A stretch of 64,000 nucleotides of DNA from Microbacterium mangrovi (GCF_000802305.1 NZ_JTDK01000006.1:434001-498000); one strand, 5' to 3'. Positions 8,791-19,475 are shown, counted from the stretch's first letter. The notes: generated by a model from the letters alone, not told the origin. Numbers and translations are program-made.

Positions 8791-9875
8791 GCGGACGCCT
8801 CCGTGCGTGCGGTGCGGGCCAGCGCGTCCGCGACCCTGTCGATGTCGGATGCCGATCCGGATGAGATCCGCACGCCTTCGCCGGGGAAGGTGCGGGCGAC
8901 CACGCCGCCGGCCTGGAGCAGCTCGTCCAGTTCGACGGCGCGATCACCGGCCGGGACCCAGATGAAGTTCGCTTCGCTCGGGACGGCGGGCCAGCCGGCA
9001 TCCTGCAGGAGCGCGAAGAGACGCTCGCGCTGCGCGACGACCTCGTCGATGCGCTCGGCCAGCTCGGCCTCGGCGTCGAGCGACGCGACCGCCGCCGACT
9101 GGGCGAGTTCGGTGACCCCGAACGGCACCGCCACCTTGCGCTGGCTGTCCGCGACGTCCGCGGGCGCGATCGCGTAGCCGATGCGGAGCCCGGCGAGACC
9201 GTACGCCTTCGAGAAGGTGTGCAGCACGGCGACGTGCGGGTAGCGGCGGAAGAGCTCGACGCCGGCGCCGCGGTGGGCGCCGACGAAGTAGTCGGTGCGG
9301 TCGAAGTGCACGTACGCCTCGTCGATCACCACCAGCACGTCGCGCGGGACGGCAGCGACGAAACGTTCGAGTTCGGCGGCGCCGACGACCGTGCCGGTGG
9401 GGTTGTTCGGGTTGCACACGAAGATCAGGCGCGTGCGCGGGGTGATCGCGGCCAGCATCGCGTCCAGATCGTGCCGGTGGTCGGCATCCAGCGGCACCTC
9501 GACGGGGACGGCGCCGGCGATGCGGACGAGTGACGGGTACGCCTCGAACGAGCGCCACGCGAACATGACCTCGTCGCCCACGCCGGCGACGGCGTGGATG
9601 AGCTGCGCGGCCAGTTCGACCGATCCGGCGCCCACCGTGACCTGGGCGACATCGACGCCGTGGCGCTCGGCGAGACGCCCGATGATCTCGGGGGCGTTCA
9701 TGCGCGGGTAGCGGTGGATGCCGCCGAGCTGCTGCTGCAGGGCGCGCACCACCGAGGGCAGCGGCGGATGCGGCGACTCGTTCGACGAGAGCTTGGATGC
9801 TCCGGGGGCGGCGGCGCGTCCCTGCCGGTAGGCGGGGATCGCCTCGAGGCCGGGGCGGGTGTGGAGGGTGGTCAT
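8787..9875 (-). CDS. PLP-dependent aminotransferase (HisC / aromatic Pat type)
   Basis: A 362-residue fold-type I aminotransferase. The substrate-side Asn lies in KLSSNESP near residue 30, the AWRSFEAYP block near 110, the NPNNPTG loop near 160, the PLP-contact aspartate in VIDEAYVHF, and the Schiff-base lysine in HTFSKAYGLAG near 220; RISSG carries the carboxylate-binding Arg. The AWRSFEAYP form resembles actinobacterial aromatic aminotransferase Pat more than biosynthetic HisC, and no other his genes are nearby. The ATG at 9875 is preferred to in-frame upstream starts because the preceding residues are not conserved. It is first in the operon with the permease and Lrp regulator. Confidence 0.88.
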   Translation of the reverse strand: MTTLHTRPGLEAIPAYRQGRAAAPGASKLSSNESPHPPLPSVVRALQQQLGGIHRYPRMNAPEIIGRLAERHGVDVAQVTVGAGSVELAAQLIHAVAGVGDEVMFAWRSFEAYPSLVRIAGAVPVEVPLDADHRHDLDAMLAAITPRTRLIFVCNPNNPTGTVVGAAELERFVAAVPRDVLVVIDEAYVHFDRTDYFVGAHRGAGVELFRRYPHVAVLHTFSKAYGLAGLRIGYAIAPADVADSQRKVAVPFGVTELAQSAAVASLDAEAELAERIDEVVAQRERLFALLQDAGWPAVPSEANFIWVPAGDRAVELDELLQAGGVVARTFPGEGVRISSGSASDIDRVADALARTARTEASA

Positions 9876-9990
9876 CGTGTGAGCGTCCTTGCGTGCGGTG
9901 ACAACGGCGAGTGCCACCCTAGGGAAGCGGATGCCGCGAGGCAATCGGCCCACTGTTTGCTGAACACAACGCACAGACTGACGAACAGAA

Positions 9991-10029
9991 CCCGCATCGG
10001 ACTGGGCGGATTGTCCAGTCCGATGCGGG
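9991..10029 (-). terminator. Hairpin terminator downstream of the aldo-keto reductase gene
   Basis: A perfect 15-bp inverted repeat (9991-10005 with 10015-10029) and a 9-base loop lie 11 bp after the aldo-keto reductase stop on the minus strand. No long U-tract follows, as is common in high-GC actinobacteria. Confidence 0.75.
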
Positions 10030-10040
10030 TCGCCGGTCGA

Positions 10041-10925
<885 letters not shown>

Positions 10926-10935
10926 TCAGCGTTGA

Positions 10936-10941
10936 TACGAT
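10936..10941 (+). promoter_or_regulatory. -10 hexamer TACGAT for hrpA
   Basis: TACGAT is followed by 8 bases and the hrpA ATG at 10950, so the mRNA should be leaderless or nearly so. Confidence 0.5.
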
Positions 10942-10949
10942 CGAAGGCT

Positions 10950-13900
10950 ATGTCCGAGCCCGTGATCTCCTACCCGCCCGAGCTGCCCGTCTCCGCAGCG
11001 CGCGACGAGATCGCCGCCGCCATCCGCGACCACCAGGTGGTCATCGTGGCCGGGGCCACCGGCTCCGGCAAGACGACCCAGCTGCCGAAGATCTGCCTCG
11101 AGCTAGGCCGCACGGCCATCGCGCACACCCAGCCGCGCCGCATCGCCGCCCGAAGCGTCGCCGAGCGCATCGCCGAGGAGATGGAGGTGCCGCTCGGCGG
11201 CGCCGTCGGGTACAAGGTGCGCTTCACCGACAAGGTCTCCGCCGACACGCGCGTCGCGCTGATGACCGACGGCATCCTCCTCAACGAGATCCACCGCGAC
11301 CGCCTGCTGCGCCGCTACGACACGATCATCATCGACGAGGCGCACGAACGCTCGCTCAACGTCGACTTCCTCATCGGGTACCTCCGCCGCATCCTGCCCA
11401 AGCGCCCCGACCTGAAGGTCATCGTCACGTCGGCGACCATCGACCCGCAGAGTTTCGCCCGGCACTTCGCGGCGCCCGGCCGCGAGGGCCGCGACCCGGT
11501 GCCCGCGCCGGTCATCGAGGTCTCCGGCCGCACCTACCCGGTGGAGATCCGCTACCGCCCGCCGGTCGATCAGGCCGGTGAGGAGGCGGACGCGACCGGC
11601 GACGACATCGACGCGCTGACCGGCGCGCTGCGGGAGCTCGACCGGGAGGCGCCCGGCGACGTGCTGGTCTTCCTTCCCGGCGAGGCGGAGATCCGCGACG
11701 CCGCCGACGCGGTGCGCGGCCTGTACGCGAAGGATGCCGCCCCCACGGAGGTCCTGCCGCTGTATGGGAGGCTGTCCGCCGCCGAGCAGCACCGGGTCTT
11801 CGAGCGGTCCACGGTCGCGGGCCTGCGCCGCCGGGTCATCCTGGCCACGAACGTCGCCGAGACGAGCCTCACCGTCCCCGGCATCCGGTACGTCGTCGAC
11901 ACCGGCACGGCGCGCATCTCGCGGTACAGCAACCGCAGCAAGATCCAGCGGCTGCCGATCGAGGCGATCTCGCAGGCGTCCGCGCAGCAGCGGTCCGGCC
12001 GCGCGGGCCGCACCGCCCCGGGCATCGCGATCCGCCTGTACGCCGAGTCGGACTTCGACGCGCGCCCGGAGTTCACCGAACCCGAGATCCTCCGCACCGG
12101 CCTGGCGGCGGTCGTGCTGCAGATGCTCGCCCTGGGATTCGGGGATGTCGCATCCTTCCCGTTCCTCACTCCCCCGGACTCCCGCGGCGTGAAGGCCGCC
12201 CTCGACCTGCTCACCGAGCTCGGCGCGGTCCAGCCCGGGCGTGCCGGCGGGGGCGCCAAACTCACCGACCTGGGCCGGGAGATCGCGCGTCTGCCGATCG
12301 ATCCGCGGTTCGCCCGCATGCTCCTCGAGGCCCGCCGCACGGGGGTGCTCCCCCAGGTGCTCGCGATCGTCGCCGGGATGTCCATCCAGGACGTCCGCGA
12401 GCGCCCGGAGGACAAGCGGGACGAAGCCGACCGACTGCACGCGAGGTTCACCGACCCGACCAGCGACTTCCTGAGCATCCTGAAGCTCTGGGAGCACCTG
12501 CGCGAGAATCAGCGCGAGCTCGGATCGAGCGCATTCCGGCGTCTTTGCCGCGCCGAGCACCTCAACTACATCCGGGTGCGCGAGTGGTTCGACGTGCATC
12601 GCCAGCTGCAGTCCCTGCTCCGGGTCCGCGACACCCCGACCTCCGGCGAGGCATCCGCTCCCGGCCAGGAGGGCGACCAGATCCACCGCGCCGTGCTCGC
12701 CGGTCTGCTCTCGCACATCGGCATCCTCGACGAGCGGCAAAGCAGCTCCGCGAAGGACAAGCGCGCGGCGAAGGCGTCCGACGCACGGCGGCCGCAGGCG
12801 CAGTACCGCGGTGCGCGCGGGACGACGTTCTCGGTGTTCCCGGGGTCCGCCCTGCGCCGCACGCGCGCGCAGGCGGTCATGGCCGCCGAGCTCGTCGAGA
12901 CCTCTCGCCTCTACGGGCGCACGGTCGCGGTCATCGATCCGGCGTGGGCCGAACCGCTCGCCGGCGACCTCGCCAAGCGCAGCCTGAGCGACCCGCACTG
13001 GTCGAAGGATGCCGGCGCCGCCGTCGCGGCCGAGAAGGTCACGCTGTTCGGGGTGGAGATCATCCCGCGCCGCCGGGTGCAGCTCGCCCGCATCGACCGT
13101 CCGCTCGCGCGCGAACTGTTCCTGCGCCATGCGCTGGTGGACGGGGAATGGGAGCCGGCGCACCTGGACAAGCGCCTGACCGCGTTCTGGCGCCGCAACC
13201 TCGAGCTGCGCCGCACGCTCGAGAAGATCGAGGAGCGCGAGCGCCGGCGCGACATCCTCGTCGGCGACGAGGCCGTGTACGCGTTCTATGACGCACGCAT
13301 CCCGTCGGACGTCTTCGACGTGCGCTCGTTCGAGACCTGGTGGAAGGATGCCTCGTCTCGCACGCCGCGCCTGCTCGACATGGCCGAGTCCGACCTGCGC
13401 GACGAGGTCGCCCGCACCGACGAACGCGACTTCCCGACGCGGTGGCGCCAGGGCGACCAGGTGCTCTCGCTCGCCTACCGGTTCGAACCCGGCGCCCCGG
13501 ATGACGGCGTGACCGCCGTCGTGCCCCTGGCCCTCCTCGCGCAGGTGCGGCCCGACGGATTCGACTGGCAGGTGCCGGGGATGCGCGACGAACTGATCGC
13601 CGCGCTCATCCGGGCGCTCCCGAAGGCGATCCGCCGACACGTGGTCCCCGCCGCCGACTGGGCCGCGAAGTTCGCCGAGGAACTCGCCGCCGACGGGCCG
13701 GAGATGCACGACGGCGCACCGCCCAAGACGCTGCGGGAGGCGCTCGCCGCACGCATCCAGCGGGTCGCGAACCAGCCGGTGACGCCGGCGGACTTCGAGA
13801 TGGACCGCGTGCCGGAGCACCTGCGGATCGCCTTCCGGGCGGTCGACGAGCGCGGACGCGCGGCCGGTGCCGACCGGGACCTCGCGACGCTGCAGCGCCG

Positions 13901-14879
13901 GCTGTCCGATCGTGCCCGCACCGCGGTCTCGCGGTCCCTCACCGCCACGACGCCACGCCGGGGCGGACCGGCCGCTCCCGCGACGTCGGCCCCGGCGGCT
14001 CTCGCTGCCGCGGTCGTCGAGCGGACCGGCCTGACCACGTGGGACTTCGGCTCGCTGCCCGACGTCGTCGACACGAAGGTGGCCGGAGGCGTGGTGCGCG
14101 GATACCCCGCACTCGTCGACGACGGCACCAGTGTGAGCGTGCGGATCGAAGCGAGCCCGGATGCCGCGCGATCCCGCACCCGCGCGGGCGTGCGCCGGCT
14201 GCTCCTGCTGTCGAGCCCCTCCCCGGCGTCCTACGTCCTCGACCACCTCACCGCGCCGGAGAAGCTCGCGCTGGCCGCGTCGCCGTACTCCTCGGCGCGC
14301 GCACTCGTCGAGGATGCCCGCACCGCCGTCGCCGACCGCTGCATCAGCGACGCCGGCAACGCTCCGATCCGGTCGGCGGAGGCGTTCGCGCGCGTCCGGG
14401 ACGACTTCGGCGCCCGGGTCGTGGACGACCTCTTCCAGCTCGTCTCGCTGTGTGCCCGCATCCTCACCCTGCACCGCGACGTCGAACGCGCAGTGAAGGG
14501 GCAGAACGCGCTCACCCTGCTCGCCGCCTTGAACGACGTCAAGGCGCAGCTGGCGGGCCTCATCCACCCGGGATTCGTGTCGGCGACCGGATCGGCCCGC
14601 CTGCAGCATCTGCCCCGGTACCTCCAGGCCGCCCTGATGCGGGTGAACGGCCTGCCGGAGGCGCCGGGGCGCGACCGGCAGCGTCAGACCGAATTCGAAC
14701 GCGCCGCGACGCTGTACGCGGAAGCGGGCGGCACGATCCCGACGACGCCGGACACCCCCGCCGCGCTGGTGCACACGCGCTGGCTTCTGGAGGAGTACCG
14801 GGTGAGCCTGTTCGCCCAGACGCTCGGCACCGCCGAGCCCGTGTCGCTGCAGCGGATCCAGAAGGCCCTGCGCGAATAG
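10950..14879 (+). CDS. hrpA: ATP-dependent RNA helicase HrpA (DEAH box)
   Basis: A 1309-residue DEAH-box helicase, the usual length for bacterial HrpA, implicated in mRNA processing and rescue of stalled ribosomes. Motif I is GATGSGKTTQ near residue 35, motif II is DEAH in IIIDEAHERS near 127, motif III is SAT, and motif VI is QRSGRAGRTAPG near 345. A helicase-associated (HA2)/OB region follows and the C-terminal half is the long DUF3418 domain characteristic of HrpA. The frame stays open upstream of 10950, but the ATG there is supported by the -10 spacing and the conserved start of the helicase region. It stands alone in its transcript. Confidence 0.95.
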   Translation: MSEPVISYPPELPVSAARDEIAAAIRDHQVVIVAGATGSGKTTQLPKICLELGRTAIAHTQPRRIAARSVAERIAEEMEVPLGGAVGYKVRFTDKVSADTRVALMTDGILLNEIHRDRLLRRYDTIIIDEAHERSLNVDFLIGYLRRILPKRPDLKVIVTSATIDPQSFARHFAAPGREGRDPVPAPVIEVSGRTYPVEIRYRPPVDQAGEEADATGDDIDALTGALRELDREAPGDVLVFLPGEAEIRDAADAVRGLYAKDAAPTEVLPLYGRLSAAEQHRVFERSTVAGLRRRVILATNVAETSLTVPGIRYVVDTGTARISRYSNRSKIQRLPIEAISQASAQQRSGRAGRTAPGIAIRLYAESDFDARPEFTEPEILRTGLAAVVLQMLALGFGDVASFPFLTPPDSRGVKAALDLLTELGAVQPGRAGGGAKLTDLGREIARLPIDPRFARMLLEARRTGVLPQVLAIVAGMSIQDVRERPEDKRDEADRLHARFTDPTSDFLSILKLWEHLRENQRELGSSAFRRLCRAEHLNYIRVREWFDVHRQLQSLLRVRDTPTSGEASAPGQEGDQIHRAVLAGLLSHIGILDERQSSSAKDKRAAKASDARRPQAQYRGARGTTFSVFPGSALRRTRAQAVMAAELVETSRLYGRTVAVIDPAWAEPLAGDLAKRSLSDPHWSKDAGAAVAAEKVTLFGVEIIPRRRVQLARIDRPLARELFLRHALVDGEWEPAHLDKRLTAFWRRNLELRRTLEKIEERERRRDILVGDEAVYAFYDARIPSDVFDVRSFETWWKDASSRTPRLLDMAESDLRDEVARTDERDFPTRWRQGDQVLSLAYRFEPGAPDDGVTAVVPLALLAQVRPDGFDWQVPGMRDELIAALIRALPKAIRRHVVPAADWAAKFAEELAADGPEMHDGAPPKTLREALAARIQRVANQPVTPADFEMDRVPEHLRIAFRAVDERGRAAGADRDLATLQRRLSDRARTAVSRSLTATTPRRGGPAAPATSAPAALAAAVVERTGLTTWDFGSLPDVVDTKVAGGVVRGYPALVDDGTSVSVRIEASPDAARSRTRAGVRRLLLLSSPSPASYVLDHLTAPEKLALAASPYSSARALVEDARTAVADRCISDAGNAPIRSAEAFARVRDDFGARVVDDLFQLVSLCARILTLHRDVERAVKGQNALTLLAALNDVKAQLAGLIHPGFVSATGSARLQHLPRYLQAALMRVNGLPEAPGRDRQRQTEFERAATLYAEAGGTIPTTPDTPAALVHTRWLLEEYRVSLFAQTLGTAEPVSLQRIQKALRE

Positions 14880-14956
14880 CCTGCTCCGGCGGCGCTCCCC
14901 ATAGACTGGGCGATGGCGTCCAGCCGGTACAGAAACAGCGACGAAGGGTTCGTGCG

Positions 14957-15898
14957 ATGGCCAGCGTGATCCAGTACACCGAGTTCGGCGGCCCCGAGGT
15001 GCTCACCCTCGTCGAGGTGCCGACACCGGCCCCCGGGCCGGGCGAGCTCGCGGTGCGCATCACGGCGGCGGGGGTGAACCCGATCGACTGGAAGCAGCGC
15101 AGCGGGCTGCGAAAGACCGGCGCCATCACCACCCCGCGGCGGCCCGGCTCGGACGGGGCGGGCCACGTCACCGCCGTCGGATCCGGCGTCGAGGGCTTCG
15201 CCGTCGGCGACGAAGTGGTCCTGTTCGGCGCCACCGGCCTGTATGCCACCGACGTCGTCGTCCCGGTCTCGTCGGCGCTTCCGCGGCCGCCGCGCGTCAG
15301 CGCCGCGGAGGGGGCGGCGATCGGCATCCCGGCGGCGACCGCGTACCAGGCGCTGCGGTCGCTGGACGTCACCGCCAACGACACGCTCCTGATCCACGGC
15401 GGCTCCGGCGCCGTGGGGCAGGCCGCGATCCAGTTCGCGATGCTCTGGGGGGCGCGCGTGCTGGCCACCGCGTCGCCGCGTCGATTCGACCGCGTCCGGT
15501 CGCTGGGTGCGACCCCCCTGGTCTACGGCGAGGGCCTCGTGGAACGCGTCCGCGACACGGCCGGGTCCGGCGTGACCGTGATCCTCGATGCCGCCGGGAC
15601 CGACGAGGCGCTCGAAGCATCCCTGGCGCTCCTCGCCGACGGCGACCGGATCGCCACGCTCGTGCGCGGCGCCGACGCCGCCGGCCTCGGCATCCAGGCC
15701 TACTCGGGAGGTGCGCCGCACCCGCTCACCCGGCAGCAGCTCGCGTGGCGCGACGAGGCGATGCCGGTGACGCTGGCGCTCATGGCCGCCGGCGCGTTCT
15801 CGGTCGAACTCGGTCCGTCCTACCCGCTCGCCGAGGCCGCCGAGGCGCACCGCGTCGTGCACGCGGGCGTCGACGGCAAGGTCACCCTCCTCCCCTGA
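14957..15898 (+). CDS. MDR-family NADP-dependent oxidoreductase (quinone oxidoreductase-like)
   Basis: A 313-residue zinc-free medium-chain dehydrogenase/reductase. The N-terminal GroES-like part has AAGVNPIDWKQRSG, followed by PGSDGAGHVTAVG, and the nucleotide-binding motif is IHGGSGAVGQAAIQFA near residue 150. No structural zinc-binding cysteine cluster is present, as expected for quinone oxidoreductase types. A TAGACT hexamer at 14902-14907 could give a short leader of about 45 bases, with a GAAGG site roughly 10 bases before the ATG. The EamA transporter gene starts 5 bp after its stop, so both are probably cotranscribed. Confidence 0.9.
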   Translation: MASVIQYTEFGGPEVLTLVEVPTPAPGPGELAVRITAAGVNPIDWKQRSGLRKTGAITTPRRPGSDGAGHVTAVGSGVEGFAVGDEVVLFGATGLYATDVVVPVSSALPRPPRVSAAEGAAIGIPAATAYQALRSLDVTANDTLLIHGGSGAVGQAAIQFAMLWGARVLATASPRRFDRVRSLGATPLVYGEGLVERVRDTAGSGVTVILDAAGTDEALEASLALLADGDRIATLVRGADAAGLGIQAYSGGAPHPLTRQQLAWRDEAMPVTLALMAAGAFSVELGPSYPLAEAAEAHRVVHAGVDGKVTLLP

Positions 15899-15903
15899 CC
15901 GCC

Positions 15904-16842
15904 ATGCCCGTCCTCCTCGCTCTCGCGGCCGCCGTCACCTACGGCGTCGGCGACTTCCTCGGCGGTCTGTCCGCCCGACGCTGGCGCGTGCTGCCGACGA
16001 CCGTCACCAGCACGTCCGTCGCCGCAGTCCTGCTCGCGATCGTCCTGATGTTCACCGGCGGCGAGTGGTCGGCGACGACCCTCGTCATGGGTTCGCTGGC
16101 CGGGCTGTTCGCGGCATCCGGCTTCCTCACGTTCTACGCCGCCCTCGCCGCCGGTCCGATCTCCCTCATCGCCCCGCTGATCGCGCTGCTCAACTCGGCC
16201 GTGCCGGTGCTCTGGTCGGTCGTGTTCGGGGCGGCGCTGAGCCCCCTCGCCTGGGTCGCGATCGCCCTCGCCATCGTCGGCTCGGTCCTGGCGGGATCCG
16301 CCGGCGGCGGCAGCAGCGGCGGCATTCGAGGACGCACCCTGCTGTATACGATCATCTCGGGGCTCTCGTTCGGATTCTGCATCGTCGCGCTCGACGTGCC
16401 GCCGGAGTCGTCGAATCTGATCCCGGCCTTCCTCGACAGCGGCGTGTCCGCTCTCGTCCTCCTGCTGCTGGTCGCCGTCGCGGCCGTGGTCCGGCCCGTC
16501 CGGCGATGGCTGGCGAGCCTCGATGCTCCGGGGGATGCCGTGGGAACGCCGCACGGCCCGGACGTCGGCGTCGCGAGCGGCGCGATCCGCACCGTGCCGG
16601 CGAAGACGGCGGTCGGCGTGCAGCTCGGCGTCGCGTCCGGCGCGTTCACCGCGGTCGCGAACGCGGCCGTGATGATGGCCCTGCACACCGGCGACCTCGC
16701 GGTTGTCGCCGTGCTCAACAACCTCTATCCGGTCTCGACCATCGTGCTGGCCTGGATCGTGCTGCGCGAGCGGCTCACCGTGATGCAGCTGGCCGGCGTG
16801 GTCCTCGCGGTCGTGGCGTCCGTGCTGCTCGGCGCCTCCTGA
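15904..16842 (+). CDS. EamA/DMT family transporter
   Basis: A 312-residue membrane protein of the drug/metabolite transporter superfamily with ten predicted helices in two EamA-like halves. The second half ends with the typical LNNLYPVSTIVLAWIVLRE segment, where proline and glutamate mark the last hairpin. A hydrophilic, variable central loop (residues about 205-235) separates the halves. It lies 5 bp after the oxidoreductase gene. The substrate is unknown; exporters of amino acids or metabolites are common in the family. Confidence 0.88.
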   Translation: MPVLLALAAAVTYGVGDFLGGLSARRWRVLPTTVTSTSVAAVLLAIVLMFTGGEWSATTLVMGSLAGLFAASGFLTFYAALAAGPISLIAPLIALLNSAVPVLWSVVFGAALSPLAWVAIALAIVGSVLAGSAGGGSSGGIRGRTLLYTIISGLSFGFCIVALDVPPESSNLIPAFLDSGVSALVLLLLVAVAAVVRPVRRWLASLDAPGDAVGTPHGPDVGVASGAIRTVPAKTAVGVQLGVASGAFTAVANAAVMMALHTGDLAVVAVLNNLYPVSTIVLAWIVLRERLTVMQLAGVVLAVVASVLLGAS

Positions 16843-16848
16843 CGCACG

Positions 16849-17676
16849 TCACTCGCCGACGGCGACCGGCCTGCCCGGGGTGTTGGACCACTGGCTCCAG
16901 GAGCCCGGGTAGACCGCGACGTCGAGACCGGCGATCGCTGCGGCCAGAGCCGCCTGGGCCGCGGTGACGCCCGACCCGCAGTATGCCGCCACGGGCCGAT
17001 CGCCGGTCGCGCCGACCTCGGCGAACGCGGCCCGGATCTCCGCGGGGGTGGCGAACATCCCGGACGCCGGGTCGACGTAACGGGACGCCGGAAGGTTGAC
17101 GGCCCCCGGGATGTGCCCGGCGACCGGATCCATCGGCTCGGTCTCACCGCGGAAGCGCTCTGCCGCCCGCACGTCGACGAGCACGCCGTGGCCAGGCCAC
17201 GCGGCCGCCTCGTCGATGTCGATGGCACCGCCGGGGAAGACATAGTCCGACAGCTCGATCCGGCTCGGCTCCGGAACGTATTCGCCGGATTCGACCGCGA
17301 AACCGGCGTCGGTCCACGCCCGCAGCCCTCCATCGAGCACCTGCACGTTCGCGATGCCCGCGGCCAGCAGCAGCCACCAGGCGCGGCCGGCGCCCAGAGA
17401 CGTGCCCGCGTCGTATGCGACGACCTTCTGTCCCGGCCGGATGCCCCAGCGCCGCGCGGCGGCCTGCAGCACCGGCAGCGTCGGCAGCGGATGCCGCCCG
17501 TCGCCTGGTGCGCCGGGTTGCGACAGCTCGGTCTCCAGATCGACGTACACCGCCCCGGGGATGTGCACGGCTGCGTGGTCGTCGCGGCCGTCCGGTTTGT
17601 CGAGACGGTAACGCACGTCGAGGATGCACACATCGGGCAGGGCATTGAGGGTCGCGGCGTCGATCAGCACGTTCAC
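16849..17676 (-). CDS. sseA: Sulfurtransferase (thiosulfate / 3-mercaptopyruvate), two rhodanese domains
   Basis: A 275-residue protein with tandem rhodanese domains. The first, inactive domain carries ILDVRYRLDK and HIPGAVYVDLE; the second has LVDVRAAERF, HIPGAVNLPAS and the catalytic loop YCGSGVTAAQ with the persulfide-forming cysteine near residue 230. It transfers sulfane sulfur from thiosulfate or mercaptopyruvate. GTG at 17676 gives the normal family start; residues read upstream in the same frame are not family-like. It is divergent from metY across 68 bp, linking two sulfur-assimilation genes. Its 3' end faces the EamA gene with only 6 bp between stops. Confidence 0.9.
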   Translation of the reverse strand: MNVLIDAATLNALPDVCILDVRYRLDKPDGRDDHAAVHIPGAVYVDLETELSQPGAPGDGRHPLPTLPVLQAAARRWGIRPGQKVVAYDAGTSLGAGRAWWLLLAAGIANVQVLDGGLRAWTDAGFAVESGEYVPEPSRIELSDYVFPGGAIDIDEAAAWPGHGVLVDVRAAERFRGETEPMDPVAGHIPGAVNLPASRYVDPASGMFATPAEIRAAFAEVGATGDRPVAAYCGSGVTAAQAALAAAIAGLDVAVYPGSWSQWSNTPGRPVAVGE

Positions 17677-17732
17677 CCACCCACGATGACACACGACGTC
17701 ACATACCCGGGTGTGCGCGGGGGCCCATCCGC

Positions 17733-17738
17733 GAGAAT
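17733..17738 (+). promoter_or_regulatory. -10-like hexamer GAGAAT for metY
   Basis: GAGAAT ends 6 bases before the metY ATG. The first base departs from TANNNT, so the call is weaker than others. Confidence 0.4.
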
Positions 17739-17744
17739 GGGCGA

Positions 17745-19073
17745 ATGCCCGACTCCCCCGACTGTCGCCCCGCCGCATCCTCGTTCGCGACGACGCAGGT
17801 GCAGGCCGGATACACGGCCGGTGCGGTCTCGCACACGGCCATCCCGCCGATCTACCAGTCGAACGCCTTCGAGTTCACGTCGCTCACCCAGGCGCGTGAA
17901 CTTTTCGCACTGCAGCGCGAGGGGGACATCTACAGCCGGGCGGCGAATCCGACGGTCGCGGTGTTCGAGCAGCGCGTCGCCGCCCTCGAAGGCGGCATCG
18001 CCGCCGCGGGCGTGGCGTCCGGACAGGCGGCGGTCGCCCTGGCGCTGCTCGCCCTCGCCGGCCGGGGCGGGCACATCGTGGCGGCCGCCCAGCTCTACGG
18101 CGGCACGGTCGACCTCCTCACCGACACCTTCCCCGACTGGGGCATCGAGACCACCCTCGTCGACCAGGACGACCCGCAGGCCTGGCGGGATGCGGTGCGC
18201 CCCTCGACCCGGGCCTTCTTCGCCGAGTCCATCGCCAACCCGATCGCCCAGGTGCTCGATGTGCGCACGGTCGCCGACCTCGCCCACGCGGCCGGCGTGC
18301 CGCTGGTCATCGACAACACCGTGGCGACCCCGTACCTGCAGCGCCCGGGCGAGCACGGCGCCGACATCACGGTGCACTCGGCGACCAAGTTCCTCGGCGG
18401 GCACGGCACCTCCCTCGGCGGAGCCGTCGTCGACCTCGGCACGTTCGACTTCACCGCGGAGCCGGAGAAGTGGCCGCAGCTCACGCAGTCGTACGCCCGC
18501 GTTCCGGGCAAGAGCCTGGTCGAGCGATTCGGGGAGTCCGGTTCGCCGTACATCTCGCTCGTGAAGACCAAGTACTCCCACGATCTGGGCCCGTCGCTGT
18601 CTGCGTTCAACGCCTTCCAGCTGCTCCAGGGCATGGAGTCGCTCGACCTGCGGATGTCGCGGCACAGCGCGTCCGCGCAGCGGGTCGCGGAGCACCTGGC
18701 CACGCTCCCCGCCGTCGCCGCCGTGCACCACCCCGGCCTCGACGGGAACCGGTGGAACGCGCTCAGCGCCGCCTACCTGCCGCGCGGCAACGCGTCGGTG
18801 TTCTCGTTCGACCTCGTCTCCAGGGGGGACGCCGAAGCCGACTTCGCCGCGGTCGAGGCGTTCATCGCGCGCCTGCGGGTGCTGAGACTGGTCGCGAACA
18901 TCGGAGATGCACGCAGCCTCGTCGCCCACCCGGCATCCATGACCCACAGCCACATGACGCCGCAGCAGCTGGCGGATGCCGGCATCTCGTGGACGACCGT
19001 GCGGCTGTCGATCGGCCTCGAAGACGCCGACGACCTCGTCGCGGACCTGGATCAGGCCCTCACCGCGGCCTGA
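17745..19073 (+). CDS. metY: O-acetylhomoserine sulfhydrylase
   Basis: A 442-residue Cys/Met-metabolism PLP enzyme that makes homocysteine from O-acetylhomoserine and sulfide. Diagnostic blocks are the N-terminal [19 protein letters not shown] near residue 66, [21 protein letters not shown], the Schiff-base lysine in [12 protein letters not shown] near residue 212, and the C-terminal VRLSIGLED. The long insertion around the middle and the length of about 440 favour MetY over MetB/MetZ, which are near 390. It is divergent from the sulfurtransferase gene. Confidence 0.94.
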   Translation: MPDSPDCRPAASSFATTQVQAGYTAGAVSHTAIPPIYQSNAFEFTSLTQARELFALQREGDIYSRAANPTVAVFEQRVAALEGGIAAAGVASGQAAVALALLALAGRGGHIVAAAQLYGGTVDLLTDTFPDWGIETTLVDQDDPQAWRDAVRPSTRAFFAESIANPIAQVLDVRTVADLAHAAGVPLVIDNTVATPYLQRPGEHGADITVHSATKFLGGHGTSLGGAVVDLGTFDFTAEPEKWPQLTQSYARVPGKSLVERFGESGSPYISLVKTKYSHDLGPSLSAFNAFQLLQGMESLDLRMSRHSASAQRVAEHLATLPAVAAVHHPGLDGNRWNALSAAYLPRGNASVFSFDLVSRGDAEADFAAVEAFIARLRVLRLVANIGDARSLVAHPASMTHSHMTPQQLADAGISWTTVRLSIGLEDADDLVADLDQALTAA

Positions 19074-19079
19074 TCTCGG

Positions 19080-19454
19080 TCACGACGCGTCGGGGCCGGC
19101 ATCCTTCTGGTCGCGGCGCCGGCGTGCCAGTTCGGCGCGCAGCCGGTCCTCCTCGATCTCACGCTCCAGGTCGGCCAGCTGCTGCTCCGTGGAGCGGGGA
19201 TCGCCCGCGGCGCCCGCCCGCGCCGCCGGCGGGACGACCGGTGCGCTCGCGGGACGCGGCTGCGGGCGCGGGGCCCGCTCGGGCCATTCGCGACCGAGGG
19301 TGAACCACAGGATCGTGCCGAGCACCGGGATGAGGATCACGAGGAACAGCCACGCGATCTTCGGCAGATGCTTGATCGCGTCCTCGTCGCGCAGCACGAT
19401 GTCGACGATCGCGAAGATCGTTGCGGCGAGGATGAGCAGCGACAGGATCCACAT
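19080..19454 (-). CDS. PLDc_N domain small membrane protein
   Basis: A 124-residue protein with two N-terminal hydrophobic helices (residues about 2-20 and 33-53) matching the PLDc_N (phospholipase D nuclease N-terminal) membrane module, including the KIAWLFLVILIPVLGTILWF segment. A Pro-rich linker and a highly charged, probably coiled-coil tail rich in Glu and Arg follow. There is no catalytic domain. ATG at 19454 was preferred over 19466 because TATGGT (19467-19462) precedes it by 7 bases. It is divergent from the NYN gene across 21 bp. Its function is unknown. Confidence 0.82.
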   Translation of the reverse strand: MWILSLLILAATIFAIVDIVLRDEDAIKHLPKIAWLFLVILIPVLGTILWFTLGREWPERAPRPQPRPASAPVVPPAARAGAAGDPRSTEQQLADLEREIEEDRLRAELARRRRDQKDAGPDAS

Positions 19455-19461
19455 GACGCCG

Positions 19462-19469
19462 ACCATACT
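19462..19469. promoter_or_regulatory. Overlapping divergent -10 hexamers in a 21-bp intergenic region
   Basis: The minus-strand hexamer TATGGT (19467-19462) serves the PLDc_N gene and the plus-strand CATACT (19464-19469) serves the NYN gene. They share four bases. The spacings to the two ATG codons are 7 and 6 bases. Confidence 0.5.
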
Positions 19470-19475
19470 GGATGC

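Noticed and set aside
11103..14774. A 3.7-kb open frame on the minus strand opposite hrpA
   Set aside because: It is the antisense of a clear helicase gene, has Arg/Gly/Asp-rich low-complexity composition, and is an expected by-product of GC-rich third positions.
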